DNA from: Antilocapra americana
Taxonomy: Eukaryota; Chordata; Mammalia; Artiodactyla; Antilocapridae
DNA: 64,000 nucleotides
NCBI GenBank assembly: GCA_007570785.1
Contig: ML660213.1
Span: 2,360,860 to 2,424,859 of the forward strand
Direction: 5' to 3'
This document shows, one piece after another, positions 1-11,914 of the stretch. The number at the start of each line of letters is the position of its first letter. Position 1 is the stretch's first letter. The notes below the pieces were generated by a model. The model had not been told where the DNA came from. It saw nothing but the letters and a program-made list of their open reading frames with translations, and searched no databases. The position numbers and the translations under genes were made by a program.

Positions 1-268
1 TCACTTGATGCCAACCTCTGTATGCTAGCTGTTGTACTGCACTACTGGACTTTTCAACAAAGTGCAAGGTTAAAAATGTTTTCTTTATTTTTTGTGTCTG
101 TGTTTCATGTGTTATTTGTGTGAAAAGTACTAGAAACCTATTACAGTACAGCATTACGTAGCTGTGCTAGTAGGGTACCTAGGCTAATTTTGTTGGACTT
201 ATGTACAAACTGGACTTACATATGGGCTCTTGGAATGGAACTGGTTGGTATGTAAGGGACTTATTGTA
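1..268 (-). mobile_element. Decayed non-autonomous DNA transposon, cut by window edge
   Basis: This stretch is the reverse complement of a second copy at 52568-53028. Shared stretches include the segment around tgttgtactgcactactg, the poly-T segment followed by tttttgtgtctgtg, and the terminal part gtaagggacttattgta. The outer end is followed by TA, as expected for Tc1/mariner or pogo/Tigger type elements. No transposase frame is visible. The other end lies outside the window. The superfamily is inferred from the short terminal inverted repeats of the complete copy; the exact family is not certain. Confidence 0.6.
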
Positions 269-1494
269 TAGCCATGAACTGATTTTTCAGAAACTGGAAC
301 ACAGTTAACCACCTTGCTCTATATTCTACCTCTTTAAAAAGACATATCTATATTCTAGTTAGTGACAAAGAGAACAGGGCTTGCATTTTAGCTATGTACC
401 CATCACCATTTTAAACTGCAACTGGACATTATTAAACTATATGCTTTTAAAAAATTATTCATAAAGCCCATAAGGACATCTGAAATGGAACCACCAACCT
501 ATGCTTGTTATTAGTAGGACTCAATCTTGTTTTAATCTATTGCTAGCTGGTGTGTTAACCTTCCATAGCTCCAAATTAATGAGGCTCCTAATGTATTTTC
601 ATTGGGAGGTTGAACAGTCAAACTCATTTAGTTAGTGAAAACTACAAAAATCACTTTCTTGTGAAATCTGAAACTAACAGCTCCAATGAACTAATGATCA
701 TGGTACGATCTGTTTTATGTACCTCTGAAAATAAAGGTAACCCGTAAATGTAAAAGTCACACCATATAAGCTATGCCTTAGTATGCTTATATTTCTACAA
801 AATGACTAGTTTAAAAAAAGGGGTAGGGACAGTAGGGGACAAGAAAGCCATAGGGGGAAAAGCATAATCAGCTGAGTTGCTATTGTTCTTCAAAGGGAGT
901 CCCTGGGAATAAAGCCACAGACACCCCCACCCCACCTTAGGGAAGAGAAGTCTCATTGGAGTCAGTAGGAATGGGCATGCCAAAACTAATATATCTAGAG
1001 CAGCCAGCTGGGAGGATGTCATGTGCTGGGAAGCCAGACGTGTCTGCTGTACTTACATGGCTTTTTGGCTGGCTGAACCAGCTGAGGGTTCAGGTATGGG
1101 CTGTTCTCCGCATCTATTCTGCGCTTGTACTTCTGCCGACCTCCACGTACTCTGTCAAGACGCACTCCTGTGGGCAAAGACAGGCACTAACTTACTGTTG
1201 AGGTAACTATCTTTGGGACCAATCAAATACTCAGAGGTAAACAGAGAACAGAACGCGGATCCAGGTGGATTAGAGGAATGTTAAAAAAAAAAAAAGTGAT
1301 GGTTAAGCCAAGACTGCCAGAGATCGGAAACCAACTCTGGAAGAGACGCACAACCTGAAAGACATTTACCCAAGGCCATGAAAATCACCTACACACCAAA
1401 CAAAAGGCACCTTTCCTTGAGCATTAATACAAAGAAACTAGAATTTGGTACTAATGCTGTTTCTTTCATTAGCAGTGTGTATTCTCCTCATCAT
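269..1494. other. Unassigned AT-rich sequence
   Basis: No gene, exon or repeat family recognised. The part at 890-1200 is somewhat richer in G and C, and there is an A13 tract near 1282. Open frames here are short and have no recognisable domain. Confidence 0.5.
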
Positions 1495-1702
1495 GGGCTT
1501 CCCCGGAGGCTCAGTGGTAAAGAATCCATCCACCAATGCAGAAGACCCAGGTTTCATCCCTGGGTCAGGAAGATCCCCTCAAGAAGGAAATGGCAACCTA
1601 CTCCAGTATTCTTGCCTGGAGAACCCCATGGACAGAGGAACCTGGTGGGCTACAGTCCATGGGGTTGCAATAAAGAATCAGATACAATTTGGTGACTAAA
1701 GA
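1495..1702 (+). mobile_element. Bov-tA SINE
   Basis: Near full-length copy. It opens with gggcttccccggaggctcag (the tRNA-derived head), has a degenerate B box at aggtttcatccc, and continues into the BovB-derived body with actccagtattcttgcctgg and tacagtccatggggttgca. The 84-residue frame crossing it is only translated SINE. Confidence 0.93.
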
Positions 1703-3042
1703 ACAGTCCTCTTCATCAGTCACCCCTGAAAGCTCAGTGTGTGGGCTTGAGTAGACGGGTGGATCCAAAGCTGTCCAATACACCCCAGGCTATCAGAGGA
1801 CTCCACATGGACCCGTGGAAGGGAACTGAGTTGAAATCTTCCACGTGCTGTGGAGAGCAGGAATCCCATACACGGGATGAGATCCAAGGACCATTCCATG
1901 TTCTAATGTCAACATGTCTGAGAAGGAGCATGTTATTTACATCTTGCCACACATCTGTATTTTGCTTTAATTGAGAGAAAACGGAGAGTAGGTTTGGACT
2001 GAATACAGGATAGAAAGAGGAGATTCCTGAAAGAATTCAGGAGCCTAGGATGGTGAAGAAGGGATTTGTTAGGAGGGCAGAAATGAAGTGTGAAGCTAGA
2101 AAGTAGGCAAAAGGAGACCGACAGTAACACTTTTTCCCCAAGATTGATGCATTGGGTCAAGATTCAGGGAGGTTTTGCTGGCAGTGGATTAGCAAGATTA
2201 AGGAAAGGAACAAAAGGAACAGAAAGGAATTAAAAAGAAAGAAATGTCTCATTTACATGGGGGAGTGGGGAGGAAGAGCTTGCTAATAACCTGGTTTCCA
2301 GTCTATAATTACAAAGTTTAGAGTAGAACCATATAAATCTTTATCAAATAGAGACAATAACTTGGGAGTAAAAGAGAGGTGAGAGATTCTTTCTGTGGTC
2401 TTAGATTGTACCTTAGCCGATTAAAAAAAGGTATTAACACTCTCCATTAATAAATTCAGACAAACAGTTCATTGTATTTTGGTATTTCTCACACACACAC
2501 AAACTGTTTAGGACGTAGTTTAAGAGCATCCTCAGGATTATTATTTTACTGAAGGACCTCTCAGAGCTTTTAACACACAAATAACCTCTGTAAAACTCTC
2601 AGAGGGAAATACAGACTATGCAATATTTTGCAAGTCAATGTCACAAAGATCCTGTTTTGGAAACATTTATCAATATCATGTGGCACATGTGCATTGTGGG
2701 ATAACTGAGTCATATGAAACAGTTAGGGAAAGGCTGATGTATTTCTTTGTGAATCCTGAAGGTGAATACATGCACTCAAATGTTAAAGGTGATTATCAAT
2801 CCATGAGCTAAAGAAAAATACAACTTTTCATATTATCTTAATAATACCACTTTAAGAGTTGATTTCCTTTTAGGGATACACACAAACACACACTTGGTTC
2901 TAGATAAAGCCTGAAATGTCAAATTGAAACTTCTGAGCATAGTTTACATGAAATCAAGAGAAAACTTCAAGAGCAAGGAGAGTAGATTCAGATAAATAAA
3001 TACCAAAAAATGAAGAAATTAGGTATAATATATAAATATTTA
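1703..3042. other. Unassigned sequence
   Basis: Purine-rich at 1980-2270 and AT-rich after that, with short CA runs near 2490 and 2880. No repeat family or exon recognised. Confidence 0.5.
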
Positions 3043-3195
3043 GGGGCTTCCCCAGTGGCTCAGATAGTAAAGAATATGCTTACAATGCAGGAGACCAGGG
3101 TTTGATCCCTGAGTCGGGAAGATTCCCTAGTGAAGGAAATGGCAACCCAACCCACTCCGGTATTCTTGCCTGGAGAATTCCATGGACAGAGGAGT
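3043..3195 (+). mobile_element. Bov-tA SINE, 3' end missing
   Basis: The head gggcttccccagtggctcag and B-box region gggtttgatccc are clear, and the copy runs to ccatggacagagga. The following 50 bases of the SINE are lost or strongly diverged; a possible scrap gtcacaaagaaact lies at about 3221. Loss of the 3' end in a retroposon points to a later deletion. Confidence 0.88.
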
Positions 3196-3693
3196 ATTTA
3201 ATGAAACAGTAGTGCTAGTGAGTCACAAAGAAACTATATTTCTTGACCATTGCTTTTAAAGTACTTTTGAGCCTATAGTAGAGTTTTACCCCTTTGATAA
3301 TCTAATTTTAATGTTCTATTTTTATTGTGTTTATATTTACTTAAGCTTAACACTTTCTCCCTTTTCCCCTTTTTAATTCATGTTTTATGGTTTTTCATTT
3401 CTTTCTTTCTCCAAGATAGTTTTCCAATTTACACAATGTGTCCACATTTTATTTGTTCATCTGAGATCCATTCAAATGTGTTTCATTATAAGTGTTTAGG
3501 AAATTCAAAGCATACATAATTAAGAGTGGTATCATAGCACGTTTGGCATCTAAATCCAACACAATGCAGACATTAATGTGATATGATTAAAGGTGTAAAG
3601 AGAAGGCAGGATGAAACAAACATAGAGAGAGAAAGACAATGGCAGACTAAAGCTAAGAAAAGGAGGAAACATTTAAAAATAGCCGAAATTGTT
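3196..3693. other. Unassigned AT-rich sequence
   Basis: T-rich to 3430, A-rich after 3590. No gene or repeat family recognised. Confidence 0.45.
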
Positions 3694-3708
3694 AGAACCA
3701 AGAAAGCT

Positions 3709-3942
3709 TGACATACTATATATAAGCTTGACACTACTATATATAAAATACATAGTCAACAAGGACCTATTGTATAGCATAGGGAAATCTACACAAGTCT
3801 ATAATGATCTATATGGGAAAAGAATCCCAAAGAGTGGATATATGTATATGTATAACTGATTCAGTTTGCTGTACGGCAGAAAATTTCACAACACTATAAA
3901 CCAGCTATATGCCAATACATTGTTTTTTAATTAAAAAAAAAA
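3709..3942 (+). mobile_element. L1 3' end, 5'-truncated, with perfect duplications
   Basis: Artiodactyl-type L1 3' untranslated sequence: tattgtatagcatagggaaa, then gtatatgtataactgattca, ending in a poly-A tract. A 15-base direct repeat, agaaccaagaaagct, lies at 3694-3708 and 3943-3957 and marks the insertion exactly. No coding part of L1 is present. Confidence 0.88.
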
Positions 3943-3957
3943 AGAACCAAGAAAGCT

Positions 3958-5107
3958 CATAAAATACATCTCAGTTAGGTTTTAGACTCCAAAATTTGCT
4001 TCTGGTGTTTGTCAAGAGATGCATTCACCATGAGCAATATTTCTTCACACTGCCAAATGCTGAACAATACAATACGTACTCCTATCAGAGCTGGTGAGTT
4101 TCTGACAATGGATTTTGTCTGTGATGAAGGCACATGGAATAAGACTATGGCTGAAAGACTGGATTCAAGGTCCCAGCTGGAAACAGTTCTGACATGGTCA
4201 TACATACCACACAGGAGCCACCAATCAGCTTTGCCAACTGGCCCAAGTTTATGTGGAAAGTGCACCACTGAAAACAAGTTATTAAATATCATGAAGAAAA
4301 AATGAATACTCTTTACTGACACAACTTTTATTATGCATTGTGCATTATTTTTGTATTTGTAGGAACAGATCCTTTAAGTATTATGAAATAATGTTATTAC
4401 TGTGCATTTCCTTTCAACTTTGAACAATGAATTACAGATATACTCATATTACTCCCTGCATGCTCCCTCCAAATTTAAAAGTGTGTTCTCCCTCTTACAT
4501 TTATTCTCTTTCTCATTTTTCCTCTTTTTCTTATTACCCTCACCCCACCCCATCTCATTGCAGTGTGTGGATAGATAAACTACTGTCTAGCCATATATCT
4601 ATTGCATCCTTCCCATTCATCCATACATGCATCAATCCATCCAACTAGCCAGCCATCCCACTGTATACAGCTCTCTAGTTTCTAAATATAAATAGTCAAG
4701 CACTTTTTACATAAGCCATGGTTTCTTTATTTCCTAAAATAAAGATCAGTTGGACAAAGGATTCTTTTATGATTTGTAACTTTAGGTAAATGATATTCAG
4801 GAGATCATTATAGAGGGAAAAATTAGATATTAATGCTACTTATTAATAATTAATACAGTTATATAACAAAAATTGATGGACAGTCAACAGAAAAGGCATT
4901 CCTGCCACGTTCAGATAACAATTACTGGTAAAAATTTATAGAATCAATGTATTTTAAAAGATCATAATAATTTAAATGTGAAAATTTTATTCCCATTTTA
5001 GGGAGTGAAAAGCAGGTAAATATCAATAGTTTCAACTAAAAAATATTTATACCACTTTTAAACTCTTTTCAAACTCTGGGAAATCTTGTTATGCTGCTTG
5101 TGGTGAA

Positions 5108-5138
<31 letters not shown>

Positions 5139-6022
5139 AGTTTAGCTGACTTCATACCCAATGAAATGTCTGAACTCAAATTCCTAGTAACACACCTGCA
5201 ACTACTACATCATACTAAAATCACTCATAAATTTACTCAGTTCTGCTTGAAGAAAAACATATTCAGTAAACCCAGTTTCCCCGCCCCAGGACAATCACAG
5301 AACACAAATACACAAGTGGCATAGCTGTAAAAGTTAAATCAGCCTAAACTATGTCTTAAAACATGTGGACCCAGCCTCTTTATTTGTGCATCTTTGAAAA
5401 TAAACAGGTTTATTCAGCTGAGTCATAATAATATATGCACTAAAACTGTAAGAGTTATTTTAAAGGGTCTGATAAAACAACACTACATAGATATCATGAA
5501 GAAGTCTATTATCAGCATATTTATAGTTTTAAAGTTTTTCTAGACAAGTGTTTCTAACTGTAATAATATAATAATTTATTCCTATTCTATGGATATAATA
5601 TGGATTAGAATATAAATATTCTAATATGAATATTTATTCATATTCCTAATACTAAATGAAGAATATGGTAAAGAAAATAAAGCATAGTTTACAAATCCAA
5701 ATGCTTTCTTTCTGGCTCTTACATTAACAAGCTCTTGAATTTTACTGAACTCCTCAACTTTTTGCTTTCCAAATATATGAATATTAAGACAATATTCTCC
5801 CTGATGTTTTGCTGTAATGATCCAATATGATATTAATATAATAATATATTTGGATATTACACAAATGCATTATTAAAATATTTTATAAATATTAAAATGC
5901 CAAGGATATTGACATTATATCAAACTTTTGTTGAAATATTGCTATGTTACTTTATTGCAGTATATTCTGTATCATGATCATTTACTGAAAATCTACCCTG
6001 ATGGAGTTCGACAGTCTACCCG
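3958..6022. other. Unassigned AT-rich sequence
   Basis: Very AT-rich, with TAATAT-type runs at 5550-5900 and CATC-like low complexity at 4600-4660. Opposed open frames of 98 and 115 codons at 3975-4322 overlap each other and show no recognised domain. No repeat family assigned apart from the ATG microsatellite listed separately. Confidence 0.5.
5108..5136. repeat. (ATG)n microsatellite
   Basis: About nine perfect ATG/GAT triplets in a row, followed by tttagtttag. Confidence 0.95.
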
Positions 6023-6035
6023 GTCTCAGTTCTAT

Positions 6036-6170
6036 GAAGTGATGTGAAGTGAAGTCGCTCAGTCGTGTCCGACTCTTTGCGATCCCATGGACAGTAGCCT
6101 GTACCAGGCTCCTCCGTCCATGCGATTTTCTAGGCAAGAGTACTGGAGTGGGCTGCCATTTTCTTCTCCA
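6036..6170 (-). mobile_element. Bov-A2-type SINE unit with 13-bp duplications
   Basis: On the plus strand it begins gtgatgtgaagtgaagtcgc and runs through tcagtcgtgtccgactctt to ggctgccattttcttctcc, the Bov-A type monomer derived from the BovB 3' end. It lacks the tRNA-like head of Bov-tA. The direct repeat gtctcagttctat flanks it exactly at 6023-6035 and 6171-6183. The retained CpGs suggest a rather recent insertion. Confidence 0.92.
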
Positions 6171-6183
6171 GTCTCAGTTCTAT

Positions 6184-8162
6184 AGGTCAACAGATTTGAT
6201 ATATGATTGAATGGTAAGATAATACAAAAGATAAAAGCCCAATAATGATACTATTTGATGTATAAGTGAGTACAGAAATATCTGGTATCTCATTCTATTT
6301 ACCGCTCATCCCTGTTACTAATAATATCTCTTAGAGATTATTTTAGAATAGGTATAGAAACTAACCCAAATTCTATCAAAAAGAAAAATGCTTTCTTTGA
6401 GTTTAGCTATAAATACATAATACAAAGTTAATTAGAGAACTGATAATTATTCAATTAACCTGGTGTATTTCATTTAAAAGTCTTAAACTATTTCAGCAGA
6501 AACAAAGGAAAACAACTATATTTACGATCTGGACCAGGAAAATCCTGATTTGCCATGAACAAACATCAATCTAATCCAAACGTTCCCACTGCCAATGGCA
6601 AAGCCTGCCCCTCTACATCTTTACAATCTTAAATATAAACAATTTCTGTTGGGATTTCACTTGTAAACCATTTTTGGAAAAGTTTAAAAAAAAGATTTCT
6701 CTCAGGAAATAAGATACCCACAATGTTCAATGTTTGACAGGATGTGAAGTTAATTAAGGCAATTGGACTTCCTATTCATGTGGAGACTGCCATTATCCTT
6801 TTTTTAAAAATAAAAGATTTTAATAGTTGGCATTACTGACTAAACAGAACGCTTCACATTGCTTCTTCTTTCAAATCCCGCATGCGCCTGCATGGCCACA
6901 AGGGAATCACAAATCTCATACACTGTCAGAATTACAAAATTGAGAAAGCGAGAATAGGGCAAGAAGGAAAAAAAAAATATGCTGTGAGGCAAATAAATGC
7001 CAAAAGAAGCAAAACAGTTCAGCACAAGGCCTTCTTAGGTCAGCTCATTTTAAGTCTACATTTTATGCCCAAATGCAAATTTTTACAATATTATATAGTC
7101 CAAAGTCAAAAGCATTTTCCACATTTTTTAATAGCACAAAGTCAGAGGCATTTCATAGGACAATAAAAGTTCTCTTCAGATAATTCTACAAGGCAACCCT
7201 AGCCTATTTGGCTAAATCAAAGACAAGGTTTTCCTACTACTGTTCTCTAAAAAACGTTTGCTAAAAAAACCGAAACAAAACATTAATTACATAGACCCAT
7301 GGAATACTTAAGAAACAGAGTCATACTAAGTAATGGTAATCTTTAAAAAGAGAGTGAAATTATTTTTTAAAGGATTAGTGACTTTAATGACTCCTAAATG
7401 AATAGCTGGATTATTTATTTAAATGTTACCGAACAGGACTTGTAATTGAGGATGGGAAACAGATGGAAGGTACTGATAAAACGTATGAAGCAATAAGGTG
7501 AAGGGAGTGGGAACTTTCTCTTCCACTATGTCTCCTGATACTGCAGCTCCCTTTGCTGCGGAAGGAAACGTGGTTCCTCCCAGTCAGAAAAATAAACACC
7601 TAGATGTGCCCTTGAATTTGCCTGAGATTTCTGTGAGGGAACCATCGTAGACAGAGGGTAGGGAAAATCCCTTTGTAGGACTGCAGGAAAGAAGGCAAGT
7701 CAGCAGCATCAAAACACAGTAGAGAGAATTTTAGTGGCAGCCTCTGATGGGGTTCTCCTTCAGAACAGCATCCTTACAGGTAGTACCAGTTTTACCTAAA
7801 GTAGCTGGGTATATTTATAGGCACCACAATATAAGGTGAGTGGAACTTATTTGTATATTGACACACATACTCCAGCAAGAATCTAATCATATTAAAGTAC
7901 TGAGGGTCGTGAGAGACAATAAAATATGCCAAGCCATAGTCATCTGCTTACTATTATTGCCCCTTCTCTAAATAGACAGGAATGCTGCTCAACATAGCTT
8001 CATGATGTAGTTCCTTTCTTCCTACTTCAGTAGGTTTTTACCTCCTGACAGCCGCATCTCCCTACCAAGCAGTGTCTTCATTTTTAATGGAATGACTCAG
8101 TCTCTGTATGAAATGTTTTGGAATCAACCGGAACATCCGTGCGTTTACGAGAGCTTCTTCCA
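6184..8162. other. Unassigned sequence, possible conserved stretch at 6720-6960
   Basis: No gene recognised. Around 6750 lies a palindromic ttaattaa, and at 6879-6888 cgcatgcgcc resembles an NRF1 site. CpG-containing words are unusual in such AT-rich DNA. The remainder has no recognisable repeat. Confidence 0.4.
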
Positions 8163-8310
8163 TTCCAGGCAATGGGTTAACAGTTTTATGTACACGGACA
8201 CACTAAATACTTACAGAAACCCTACGAGGCAGGTGCTATTCTTATCCCATCATACAAATGAGAAAACTGGAATTGGGAAGAGGCTGAGTCAGGAGAGGCA
8301 GCTGGGGACC
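8163..8310 (+). mobile_element. MIR relic
   Basis: The words aaccctacgaggcaggtgct, attcttatccc and acaaatgagaaaactg follow the order of the MIR core and 3' half. Diverged, as expected for a mammal-wide SINE. Confidence 0.6.
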
Positions 8311-8365
8311 ATGAAGCATTGTTTACACTGCTTCTCTGTCATCAAATTCTATTTTTGGACAAGAG

Positions 8366-8577
8366 TGTGCGTGCTCAGTCCCTTCAGTTGTATTAGACTC
8401 TTTGCAGCCCCATGAGTCTACAGCAGGCTCCTTTGTTCATGGGATTCTCTAGGCAGGAATACTGGAGTAGGCTGCCATGCCCTACTCCAGGGGATCTTCC
8501 CAACCCAGGAATTTGCATCTCTTCTATCTCCTGCACTGGCAGGCAGGTTCTTTACCATAGTACCACATGGGAAGCCC
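8366..8577 (-). mobile_element. Bov-tA SINE
   Basis: On the plus strand it reads from gtgtgcgtgctcagtccctt through gggattctctaggcaggaat to accacatgggaagccc. Near-identical direct repeats ttggacaagag (8355-8365) and ttggaaaagag (8578-8588) bound it. The B-box region is diverged. Confidence 0.93.
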
Positions 8578-8752
8578 TTGGAAAAGAGCATGTGGTATTA
8601 ATATATACTCCAAAAGCAGAGGCACAGGCAGAAAAAGCCCAATTGTTGTAGTAAATAATACTTGCCTCCTGATGGGAGTGTGTGTAAACAGTGGGGCAGA
8701 ATGATGACTGAGCAGGAGGAAAGATGAACACCTTTACCCCACTGAAGGGCTG

Positions 8753-8968
8753 GGGCTTCCCAGGTGGTCCCAGTGGTAAAGAATCCGCCTGCCAATGCAG
8801 GAGATGGAAAAGACACAAGTTTGATTTCTAGGTTGGGAAGTTTCCCTGGAGGAGGGCATGGCAACCCATTCCAGTGTTCTTACCTGGAGAAGCGCATGGA
8901 CTGTGGAGCCTGGGGGGCTATAGTCCATGGGGTCCCAGAGTCAGACACAACTGAAGTGACTTAGCATG
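8753..8968 (+). mobile_element. Bov-tA SINE
   Basis: Head gggcttcccaggtggtccca, body cattccagtgttcttacctg, end gtcagacacaactgaagtga followed by a TGCATGCA/CA-rich tail. It faces the SINE at 8366-8577, from which it is separated by 175 bases. Confidence 0.93.
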
Positions 8969-9345
8969 CATGCACACACAAAATGGCTAGGCATTTTGCA
9001 TCTACGATTCTATAAAGCACCTTCACATAGAAGTTTCTAGCTATGCAACTGTAAACCAAAAATGATAAATAAATTCAGTCACTCTGCTTTTCTATTGAGG
9101 TAGGGACCCAGAGATATTGATTTCCTTGCTCCCTGTTCCTCTTTAAAACATCAGTGAAATAAGACAAGGACTGTTTGGCCAGGGCAATGGAGAAAAAGCA
9201 AATGCTCTGGCTGAGTTTTGCAGTCTAGAAGGAGACCCAGATGGTGGCTTTTCAGCTAGACTCCCAGACCAATGATTACATTTATATTTACTTCTGCTGA
9301 AATATCACTGCAATAATTTAGCAACTTTGGAAATTGCTTGGGTGC
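8969..9345. other. Unassigned sequence
   Basis: No repeat or exon recognised between the SINE and the BovB fragment. Confidence 0.4.
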
Positions 9346-9590
9346 ATGTCCAATACTTTGGCCACCTGATGAGAAGAGCTGACTCACTGGAAAGACCCTG
9401 ATGCTGGAAAAGACTGAGGGCAGGAGGAGAAGGGGGCGACAGAGGATGAGATGGTTGATTGGCATCACCAAGTCAACGGACATGAGTTTGAGCCAACTCT
9501 GGGAGACAGTGAAAGGAAAGTCTGGTGTGCTGCAGTCCATGGGGTTGCAAAGAGTGGGACACGACTTAGCGACTGAACAACAGCAATGTG
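9346..9590 (+). mobile_element. BovB LINE, 3'-terminal fragment
   Basis: Begins near ccaatactttggccacctga and continues with ctgatgctggaaaagactga, gcaggaggagaaggg, the gatgagatggttg segment, and the terminal ggacacgacttagcgactga followed by an ACAACAGCA tail. This covers the extreme C-terminal coding part and 3' end of BovB only. No catalytic motif falls in this part. Confidence 0.9.
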
Positions 9591-10833
9591 AAAACATTAT
9601 AAGATCTGCTGAAATAAAAGGAGAAAATCACACAAGGAGAGAAAATGCATATCCATTAAGCGGGCTTTTTCTTCTTTTTAACTGAGTCCTCAGTCACTAA
9701 AAGAGATAAAAGCCATGACTCACATTAAAGCTTCCTTGCTCTACAGATGAATTAACAATTAGCAAGGGGAAGTCTTTCGTTTTGGTCTCCTGATAGCTAT
9801 CTGGACTATTAAACATGTGAGCCTTGCATAGGAAATTACAGAGGCTTCCCTCTGTTGCAGATTCAAGCTGCAACCAAAATATATTTGTAGATTCCTGTAC
9901 CTAGGACACAGCCACAAAGAAGTCCCTCCTTTTTTTCTTTTTTTTTTTTTTTTCAGGGTGCGATTCACTGCTCTTCGCTGGTTCTGAGGCATCTGTGCTA
10001 AATTTATAATCTGGGTGATAGCCAAAATCAAAATCACAGAAAGCTGAAATAGTCATAGTTTAGAAATACTTTGCAGGGAAAATATGATTCCACCAGGGGC
10101 CCAAGTTGCTTCATCTGAAGCATGGAGCCCTAATATATGACACATACAAGTACAAATTAGGTCATCTGCAACAGGTGACAAGTTTTAATTGAATGTCTTC
10201 TGTCTGCAATTCTGACAAAAGGTGAATGGAAATAAATGAGTCTGGCAAGAACGGCCCTGAGCCTTACAAAACCCAATATCTCATTATTTTTAAACAGCTA
10301 TCTATAAACTGATGCTGACAAGCCTTGAACCTTTTATTTCTGTTCAAGATGAGGTGGTGTGCAGGGAAGGAAAAAAAAAAGGGAAAGAAAAAGGAGCATC
10401 TAGAACATTACATTAAACATGCAATACCTACCATTATTACTTCCCCAACGTAATTAAAGGAAATCTCCTATTCAAAAGGCACTATTTCTTACTTTGCTTG
10501 ATGTCAGAGAGGAAGAGAGAGAGCATGCTTGCCTTGCATTTGTTTAAACATAGAGACTGCCTTTAAGGAAAAAAAAAGAAAATCTTCCCTTTCTTTCTTT
10601 TTGGCCTGTTAAAAATTTCATAACTATTCAAAGAGATATTACGATGGCTTAAAGCTATCTAAACTCTACGTTGTCTGGTTACTATTTAATACTGGTGACT
10701 CTTCCTTTTATCCTTTTCAAAATTGCCTTCTCCTGTGAATAAAGTTGTGAATTAGCAGGTAAAGACATGACATGTGGTTGCACATCACCATCAAGAAAAG
10801 TGATTCTACTAATTCACAATTAAATTTGACACA
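9591..10833. other. Unassigned sequence
   Basis: T-rich tract at 9929-9953 and A-rich tracts at 10370-10395 and 10568-10577. No gene or repeat family recognised. Confidence 0.45.
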
Positions 10834-11050
10834 GGCAGCAATAAGTTTAACACAATAATAACAGTAATAACAGTGCACAGTACCCCATGGGGATGCTCTA
10901 TAAACAGAAGCACAAATATTATTTATGCAAAATTCAATGCCCTGTAAAAATGAATTAAATATGAAATCAACCAAGCTGGTTTACAAGTTGCAGGTTGAGA
11001 GCCATAGTCACTATGTTTCATTCAATGGAGAGGAAGTCAGTGGAAATCAA
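10834..11050 (+). repeat. Local direct duplication, copy A
   Basis: Starts at ggcagcaataagttta and matches 11915-12130 over about 200 bases. Shared words are taaacagaagcacaaa, tttatgcaaaattca, ccctgtaaaaa and ccatagtcact. By eye about four bases in five agree, with small gaps. I do not recognise it as a known repeat family. Confidence 0.75.
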
Positions 11051-11211
11051 AAAACCAGACATGGATTTCAAAGAGAATACAGGCTGCGGGAGAAAAAAAA
11101 TGAGTGACAGAGAAAGACGATGGTAAGTCCAGAGGTCGTTTGGTTTTTGTATGTGTGATTATAGATCTCGTGGGCAACTAAGGCAGAGTTTATGAAGCTC
11201 AAAAGAGAAGC

Positions 11212-11390
11212 TGACTGTAATGAATCTGCCTGCAATGCAGATCCCTGGGTTGGGAAGATTCTCTAGAGAAGGGAATGGCTACCCACTCCAGTATTCCTGC
11301 CTGGAGAATCCCATGGACAGAGAAGCTGGTAGGCTGCAGTCCATGGGGTCTCAAAGAGTTGGTAAGGACTGAGTGTCCAACATTTTCACT
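11212..11390 (+). mobile_element. Bov-tA SINE, 5'-truncated
   Basis: Starts within the tRNA-like part at gaatctgcctgcaatgcag, lacks the usual ggcttccctgg head, and runs through actccagtattcctgcctgg to caaagagttgg. An internal deletion removed the B-box region before gatccctgggttgg. Confidence 0.88.
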
Positions 11391-11496
11391 TTTCATTTGG
11401 TGACTTTAGTGGGGACAACTTGAAGCCCTGGCCAATTTGTTAGGAGCTCAGCAAAAATAATAAAAATGCTTTACCAGGGCAGGCTGCAAGTTACAT

Positions 11497-11630
11497 TGCT
11501 TTAGCTATTGTCTGACTCTTTGAGACTCCATGGACTGTAGCCTGCCAGGCTCCTCTGTCCACAGGATTCTCCCGGCAAGAACTCTGGAGTAGGTTGCCAT
11601 TTCCTCCTCCAGAGGATCTTCCTGACCCAG
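11497..11630 (-). mobile_element. Bov-tA SINE, 5' part missing
   Basis: Plus-strand words tctgactctttgagactcca, gtagcctgccaggctcctct and ggatcttcctgacccag identify it. It ends where the tRNA-like head should follow. It faces the SINE at 11212-11390 in opposite orientation. Confidence 0.88.
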
Positions 11631-11914
11631 GCTCAAGCAGAAATTCCAAGAGCCAACTATAAGATACCAATATTATGATGCTTAATATTTTTCCACTGCT
11701 ATGATCTCACAAAATTGAGACTGGATATAAAGTAAAGCTAGCAGAAAGAACATATGTTTGGGTTGTGTGAAAAAGAATTATACCTAAAACAAAATACATA
11801 GGGAAAAAATCAGTTCAGTAGAGATCAAATGTTATGGATACACACCCAAATTTCATATCAGTGAGACATTTTCTTGTGACCATGTGACATTTATTTCTTA
11901 TTTCTTATGATATT

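Noticed and set aside
1445..1699. 84-codon frame reading GGSVVKNPSTNAEDPGFIPG
   Set aside because: This is the standard translation of a Bov-tA SINE. The same peptide pattern recurs in every copy in the window and does not mark a gene.
3975..4322. Opposed frames of 98 and 115 codons
   Set aside because: No recognisable domain, no splice signals that make sense, and both strands are open together, which points to chance.
4600..4660. CATC-rich run resembling a tandem repeat
   Set aside because: Units are irregular and too few to call a microsatellite.
5108..5136. Regular repeats that could be mistaken for a CRISPR-like or coding repeat array
   Set aside because: Simple (ATG)n microsatellite; no spacers and no prokaryotic context.
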